Below, in pieces: positions 58,936-64,000 of a stretch of 64,000 nt of DNA. Origin of the DNA: Nesterenkonia pannonica (lineage in GTDB: Bacteria; Actinomycetota; Actinomycetes; Actinomycetales; Micrococcaceae); assembly GCF_019575955.1 (NCBI RefSeq), contig NZ_CP080575.1, positions 2,542,001 through 2,606,000 on the forward strand, given 5' to 3'. The stretch's first letter is position 1, and each line of letters begins with the position of its first letter. The notes below the pieces were generated by a model, which ran no database searches, was not told where the DNA came from, and worked only from the letters and a program-made list of their open reading frames with translations. The translations under genes were made by a program, and so were the position numbers.

Positions 58936-59370
58936 GTGGCAGAGATGTTCTACGAGAAGTTCCAGGCGCTGGTTCCCCGATACCTCGACGACGCGTGGAC
59001 TCCCGATGAGGGGCTGTCCGCCGAGGATCTCGCGGGCATGCTCTCCGATTCTGAGCTCCCGGACGCCTCAGGCCTTCCTCTGGTTCTCGAGGAGTTCTAC
59101 CGTGCGCTGGGCCGGTGCGAGGAGCTCATGGAGGCCTACCACTTCTTCTTCGACCCGGACGAGCTGGTCACCGAGGAGGGTCATCTTCTCTTCCTCGAGG
59201 ACGAGGAGGAGCGCTTCGCCTGGGGCGTGGACGTCGCAGACCTGCGGGTTCCCGATCCCCTGATCCGGCGGCGGAAGAACGCGACGCACGAATGGTCCTC
59301 CGAGGGCGCCACCGTCAGCGAGTTCATCTTCGATCTGCTGGAGTTCTCCTTCGAGGACAGCGAGGCATAG
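58936..59370 (+). CDS. SMI1/KNR4 (SUKH)-like protein
   Basis: Intact 144-residue acidic protein. LPLVLEEFYRALGRCEELME, LVTEEGHLLFLEDEEERFAWG and the tail EFIFDLLEFSFEDSE match the SUKH fold pattern. GTG start at 58936, 9 bases after htpX. Many SUKH proteins are toxin immunity factors, but no toxin gene adjoins this one, so a housekeeping role is equally possible. Confidence 0.65.
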   Translation: MAEMFYEKFQALVPRYLDDAWTPDEGLSAEDLAGMLSDSELPDASGLPLVLEEFYRALGRCEELMEAYHFFFDPDELVTEEGHLLFLEDEEERFAWGVDVADLRVPDPLIRRRKNATHEWSSEGATVSEFIFDLLEFSFEDSEA

Positions 59371-59371
59371 C

Positions 59372-59868
59372 GTGGCGGTCGCATGGGCCTCGCACGCGCC
59401 CCCGAACTACTCCTGCCCCTTCTGCGGACTGGTGGAGGGGATGTGTCCGATCCGTCGAACAGGTGCGAACTGGGGGATCTCGTCCACCAGGACGAGGATG
59501 TGATCGTGTTCATCGGGTGCGACGGTTTCGGTCCCTACCCGGGGCACGCCATGGTGTCTCCCGCGCAGCACCTGGAGGCGCTCTATGACCTCGACGACTC
59601 GATCCTGGCGAAGATCAGCTCCATGTCGCGCGATGTGGCGCTGGCGATGAAGCTGGCCTGGAACCCGGAGGGAACCAGCACCCGGCAGCACAACGAGTAG
59701 GCGGGAAACCAGCACGTCTGGCACTACCATCTGCATGTGTTCCCCAGATGGGCCGACGACAGGCTCTACCGGCAGCTGCGCGAGCCCCTCAGCCCTGAGT
59801 TCCGGGCTCAGAAGGCCGCGGAGCTTCGTCCCGCGCTGCAGCAGGTGCTGGCGGAGAAGCTTACTTAG
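59372..59868 (+). CDS. HIT-family hydrolase
   Basis: Histidine-triad nucleotide hydrolase. GTG 59372; a zinc-type CPFCGL near the N-terminus, GCDGFGPYPGHAMVSPAQHL, and the catalytic triad HVWHYHLHVFPRW. About 165 residues. A frame break near 59440; an in-frame TAG at 59698 lies in GTAGGC, where GCCGGC restores H-N-E-P-A-G-N-Q. The end (AEKLT) also sits in a CTTACTTAG string and may be altered. Confidence 0.82.
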
Positions 59869-59905
59869 GACCGCACTGCGGCACGCAGGAGCCCCGCTGA
59901 GGGTG

Positions 59906-60959
59906 TCAGCCTTCGCGATCCACGACGGCGTCGGCGAAGCTGTCCAGCGCCTGCTTCACGATCGAATCCGGCAGGTCGGAGATGGCCTCCTTGGCGCGGG
60001 CCGACCAGGACCGGGCGACCTCCCACGCCTGCTCTGTCACAGGGTGAGCCACCACTGAGGCGACCGCCTCGGCCAGGGCCTCGTCGGAGCTGAGGTCGGC
60101 ATCGACCAGGCTCACCGCCTGGGATGCCTCGGCGTCGCCCTGCGCGGCCGCCTCACGCAGCAGCAGGACGGGAAGCGTCGGAACGCCTTCGCGAAGATCT
60201 GTTCCGGGGTCTTGCCTGAGGCTTCGCCGTCAGCTGTGAGGTCGATGATGTCGTCGGCGAGCTGGAAGGCGATGCCGACCGCTTCGCCGTACTCCTCGAG
60301 GAGCTGAGCCTGCGCGTCGTCGGCGCCGCCGAAGTGCGCTCCCAGACGTGCGGCAGCGGCGACGAGGGAGCCGGTCTTGTCCACGATGACGCTCAGATAG
60401 TGGTCATAGGCGTCCTGGTCGCCCTGCGGGCCCAGAGTCTCGTGCAGCTGCCCGAGGACGAGGCGCTCGAACGTGCGGGACTGAATGCGTGAGCCCTCCT
60501 GGGACAGCTCCGCCATGAGCAGCGACGCTCGCGCCAGGATGAGGTCTCCCGTGAGGATAGCCACCGAGTTCCCCACACCTCATGAGCAGACGGCGTTCCC
60601 CGCCGCAGGGGCGCCGAGTCCATCACGTCGTCGTGGTAAAGGGTGGCCAGGTGGATCATCTCGATGAGCGCGGCCGCCTGCCGCACGTCGGCGTTCAGGC
60701 CTCCGAAGAGCTCGGCCGTGAGCACTGTCAGCAGCGGACGCACCCTCTTGCCGCTGGCGTCTGCCAGGTACCGCGCCGAGGGGTCGGTGAGGTCGTCGCT
60801 TACCGTGAGCGCGTCGAGGAGCCTCTGCTCCACGTCGTCGAGGGCCTCGGTGATGTCGGCGGCCAGCGTCTCGTCGGAGGCGAGCACGTCGAAGCCTGCG
60901 GGAAGCTTGATGGTGGGTGCATCCTCCGGGGACACGGGCTGCACAGAGGGATCAGTCAT
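59906..60959 (-). CDS. Polyprenyl diphosphate synthase (menaquinone side chain)
   Basis: Trans-isoprenyl diphosphate synthase. Starts MTDPSVQPVSPEDAPT; GKRVRPLLTVLTAELFG, first Asp-rich motif LYHDDVMDSAPLRRG, second LADDIIDLTADGEASGKTPE. About 351 residues. Breaks near 60575 and 60165. GCTTAC at 60798 (LTVSDD for LTAGDD) is another altered hexamer. Placed beside menG, menF and menD, it probably makes the menaquinone tail (heptaprenyl or similar); chain length is not readable. Confidence 0.9.
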
Positions 60960-60970
60960 CGCACACAACT

Positions 60971-61690
60971 CTATCGGGCGTCAGCGGACTTCACTGCGCG
61001 ATGAATGGCAACGATCCCGCCGGTGAGGCTTCGGTAGCGCACCTCGGACCATCCGGACGCCTCGACCATGCGTCCCAGGGCGTCCTGGTCCGGCCATGCG
61101 CGGATGGACTCCGCGAGATAGACATAGGCATCCGGGTTCGAGGAGACGGCGCGAGCGGCAGGGGAAGAGCGCGCATCAGGTACTCCTGGTAGACGGTGCG
61201 CAGGAGCCGGTTGGTGGGGTCGGAGAACTCCATGATGGCCAGCCTGCCTCCGGGCCTGGTCACACGCAGCATCTCGGCCAGCGCCTTGGAGGGTCGGCGA
61301 CGTTGCGCAGGCCGAAGCTGATCGTCACCGCGTCGAACTGCCCGTCGCCGAACGGCAGATCCATGGCGTCGCCCTGGATGAAGGTCATGTCCGGACGTCG
61401 CCTGCGGCCCACGGCCAGCATGCCTTCGGAGAAGTCGCAGGCGATGGCGTGGGCGCCCGCGTCGTGGAAGGGCTCAGCGGATGAGCCTGTGCCCGCTGCG
61501 AGGTCCAGCACGTCCTCCCCGGCTCCACGCCCAGGGCCTCGACGAGGCGACGACGCCACACCTTGGTCTGCCCCAGTGACAGGACATCGTTGGTGATGTC
61601 GTAGCGCTCGGCCACGTGGTCGAACATGCTTACCACGTCGTGCGGCTTCTTGTCCAGACTGGCTCGGGGTCCTCGGAAGGCAGGATTCAC
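60971..61690 (-). CDS. menG: Demethylmenaquinone methyltransferase
   Basis: SAM-dependent last step of menaquinone synthesis. [20 protein letters not shown] and the SAM loop [15 protein letters not shown] are visible, then FGLRNVADP and [14 protein letters not shown]. Ends [11 protein letters not shown] 61690 is the likely start. GCTTAC at 61628 converts DVAGMFDHV to DVVSMFDHV. Breaks near 61520, 61285 and 61160. Confidence 0.92.
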
Positions 61691-61734
61691 CCCAGCATTC
61701 TTGCAGATAAAGCGACGAGTAGGATTGATGGGCC

Positions 61735-63003
61735 ATGACCTTCGCGCCCCGCCCCTGACCCTGCGCACGGCGGACGTGAATCTTCCGCCGTCGGGGCTTG
61801 CAGGGCTCGCTGGCGGGCTTCGACCTTCCGCCGCCTGGATCAGGCAGGGCCACGGACTTCTGGGGCTCGGCGAGGCGCTCAGGGTCAGCGCATCGGGGCC
61901 TCGGCGCTTTCAGCAGCTGGACGCAGCGTGGCGGCAGATCACCGCCGAGCAGAGCGACCTCACCGGCTTTGTATCCGTCAGCTTCTCCGCAGCCTCCGAG
62001 TACGAGTCGCTGCTCACGGTGCCCGCCGTCCTCCTCCGAAGCGACGAGAGCGGCGCCCGTCTCCAGGTCGTCGAGGAGACCGGCAAGGACCTGCGCACCA
62101 TGCTCGCAGAGCATGGTCTGGTGCTGGAGGACGGGGCCCTCCGTCTCGCCGCACCGGAGCTCCCTCAGGTGCCGCCCGCCGCCCTGGGACCGGGCACACA
62201 GACCCCTGCCCAGTACCTCAGCGCCGTCGCCGCGGGGCTCAGCGCGATCGACTCCGGAACGGTGGAGAAGCTCGTCCTGGCTCGCGATGTGGTCGTCTCG
62301 GCCGATGCGGCCCTGCCTGCCGGGCCGCTGCTGGCACGTCTGGCTGCCGACTATCCGCAGACCTGGACCTACCGGGTGGGGCAGATGATCAGGGCCACCC
62401 CGGAGATGCTCATGCAGCTGCGCGGCGAACGGCTCTTCTCACGCGTGCTGGCAGGCACCGTGGACCACGATGCGCCTGCGGAGTCGCTCCTGACCGACCA
62501 CAAGCAGCACCGCGAGCATGACCTCGCCGTCGCCTCCCTGATGGATCAGCTCGCTCCCTGACGGAGTCGCTGCAGGCGCCGCGGATCCGCGGCTCCTTGA
62601 GCTCCCGAACGTCTACCACCTGGCCAGCGACGTGACGGGGTGCTGGCGCACCAGGACGACGGGGCGCTCCCCAGCCCGCTGGAGGTCGCAGAGGCGGCCC
62701 ACCCCACTGCGGCGGTCTGCGGCACGCCTACGGCGGCCGCGGGGCAGCTGATCGAACAGCTGGAGGGTCTGGACCGCGGGCCGTTCTCCGGGCCCGTCGG
62801 CTGGTTGGACGCCGCCGGCAACGCGGAATTCGGGATCGCTCTGCGCGGCGGAGTGCTGGAGTCGGACGGTTTAGCGGGTGCGCCTCTACGCCGGCGCGGG
62901 GATCGTGGTAAGCTCAGACCCGGAGGCGGAGCTCGCCGAGACCGAGTCCAAGCTGCGTCCGATGCTCAGCGCGCTAGGCGCTCGTCAGACGGCATCCGGG
63001 TAG
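61735..63003 (+). CDS. menF: Isochorismate synthase
   Basis: Converts chorismate to isochorismate, the first menaquinone step. MTFAPRP then, after a break near 61753, [19 protein letters not shown]. The chorismate-binding domain holds [57 protein letters not shown] and LYAGAGIV. Breaks near 62560, 62635 and 62875; GTAAGC at 62908 reads VVSSD where V-A-G-S-D is expected. Ends LGARQTASG, overlapping the menD end by 19 bases. Confidence 0.9.
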
Positions 63004-64000
63004 GCGAGCGCCCTGATCCGGGCGTGAAGATCGCGCAGCAGCGTCCTGTCGGAGGCGATCTCCACAATGCGGATGCCGACCCTGTCGTCGGGGTGAGCCA
63101 GCGCGTCCTCAAGCTCGCCGAGTGATTCGACGAAGCGATACTCGTGATGATGGGCGTCGGCGAGCGCCTCCACATCGACACTCTGGGGCGTGCCGAAGAG
63201 CCGTTCGACGGCATCGGCCTTCCCGGACGGCGCCCCACCGTCCCGTGCTCCAGCTGATCGAAGATGGCGCCGCCGCCGTCGTTGATCACCACGACATCCA
63301 TGGTCGGGATGCGCTCAGTCGTGGGGTAGAGCAGCGCGTTGGTGTCGTGGAGGAACGTGAGGTCCCCGACGACTGCGGTCACTCGTGTCCCCGCGGCGAG
63401 GGCGATGCCTACCGCCGTCGATACGTTCCCGTCGATGCCGGACAGGCCCCGCAGCGCGTGGACCCGGCGGACCCGATCTCTGCGGGTCAGCACAGCACCG
63501 AGGTCCACATCCCGGATGACTGATGAGGACCCCAGCAGCATGGGGCCCGGCGCCGACTCGGCGACGAACTGGGCTGCGCGCACCGAGGACAGGCCCCAGA
63601 CTCTTCGCTGAGGACCGCGTCGACGGCGCGCTGCACATTCAGCCCAGCCTCCTCCCAGGCCTCGGCCCAGCCTGCAGGCGCCCCTCCTGCGAAGTCGGCG
63701 AGATCCCCGATCTCTCCGATCACCGGCCTCGGAAGCCCGTCGCTGAACCAGGGCTCGGCGACAGGTGCGTACTGGGCGGCACGCACGTCGGTGCGGCTGA
63801 TGAGCTGCTGGACCGGTCGGGACAGGGTGGGGCGTCCCGCGACGACGACGCGCTGGACCGAATCCACCAGGTCGGCCGCGGCGGTTCCGGAGGGCGCCTG
63901 CAGCACGAGCCGGTAGCCCTGGACGGGTCCCAGCTCGGCCCACCGGGCGCCGGAGGTCGGCTCGGCGAGAATGGGCTGTCCCAGCCTGCGGGCCGCGCGG
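62985..64000 (-). CDS. menD: SEPHCHC synthase MenD (5' end outside window)
   Basis: TPP enzyme joining isochorismate and 2-oxoglutarate. The visible part covers the central and C-terminal domains: [31 protein letters not shown] and the TPP-binding [17 protein letters not shown] with [15 protein letters not shown]; ends [10 protein letters not shown]. Breaks near 63600 and 63240 among others. Convergent with and overlapping menF. Confidence 0.92.

Noticed and set aside
22685-59702. Stop-codon reassignment (TAA/TAG read as Pro)
   Set aside because: TAA and TAG end other genes normally here, and the same TAAG strings also cause frameshifts and damage a tRNA, which recoding cannot explain.

Overview
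The window is chromosomal DNA of a high-GC Gram-positive bacterium (Actinomycetota). Gene content points to Micrococcales, most like Micrococcaceae: the RpoB/RpoC sequences, a GlnR-MshD pair (mycothiol and actinobacterial nitrogen control), an NnaR-type regulator, a HadAB-like dehydratase pair near murB, and a menaquinone gene cluster. The very acidic solute-binding protein would suit a halotolerant genus such as Nesterenkonia, but I cannot fix the genus. I see no transposase, integrase, phage gene or CRISPR array.

Sequence quality governs every entry. Most genes, including essential ones (rpoB, rpoC, rplA, thyA, asd), are cut by single-base indels in G/C runs, and by a second, distinctive error in which GCCGGC appears as GTAAGC, GCTAAGC, GCTTAAGC or GTAGGC. 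Restoring GCCGGC repairs conserved proteins and a tRNA. I therefore annotate each gene over its full extent and note the breaks, and I do not call pseudogenes. Coordinates are those of the interrupted gene, not of one open frame.

Layout: 1-6789 rpoC (3' end outside) and rpoB, minus strand. 7070-10975 an envelope-stress set: a PspC sensor kinase with a LuxR-type regulator, divergent from a PspC/LiaF-like protein and a small membrane protein. 11056-14776 rplL, rplJ (with an L10 leader), rplA, rplK, nusG, secE, minus strand; then tRNA-Trp. 15092-19522 an esterase-domain protein, an aminotransferase, pfkA, a YgfZ-like protein and two small membrane proteins. 19687-24961 glnR, mshD, a MutT1-like hydrolase, thyA-folA and asd. 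24971-29864 murB, an amino-acid ABC transporter, HadAB-like proteins and a small membrane protein. 29921-45514 nitrate/nitrite assimilation (sirohydrochlorin chelatase, nirD, nirB, nnaR, a nasB-like flavoprotein, nasA, narK), with a glycerol block (glpK, glpF, glpD, SorC regulator) in its middle. 45950-54149 a DEAD-box helicase, tRNA-Thr, tRNA-Met, MOSC protein, metB, cbs, a DNA glycosylase, a MocR-like regulator and tRNA-Tyr. 54244-59868 trxA, a MetE-like protein, YajQ, a Na/Pi symporter with a PHO box, htpX, a SUKH-like protein and a HIT protein. 59906-64000 menaquinone synthesis: polyprenyl diphosphate synthase, menG, menF, menD (5' end outside).

The strongest biological theme is nitrogen: GlnR is encoded here, as are its expected targets and its co-regulator NnaR, and a 19-bp sequence shared by the narK and nirB upstream regions is a candidate common operator. 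The most unusual signal is the GCCGGC corruption, which looks like the footprint of a DNA modification at that hexamer.
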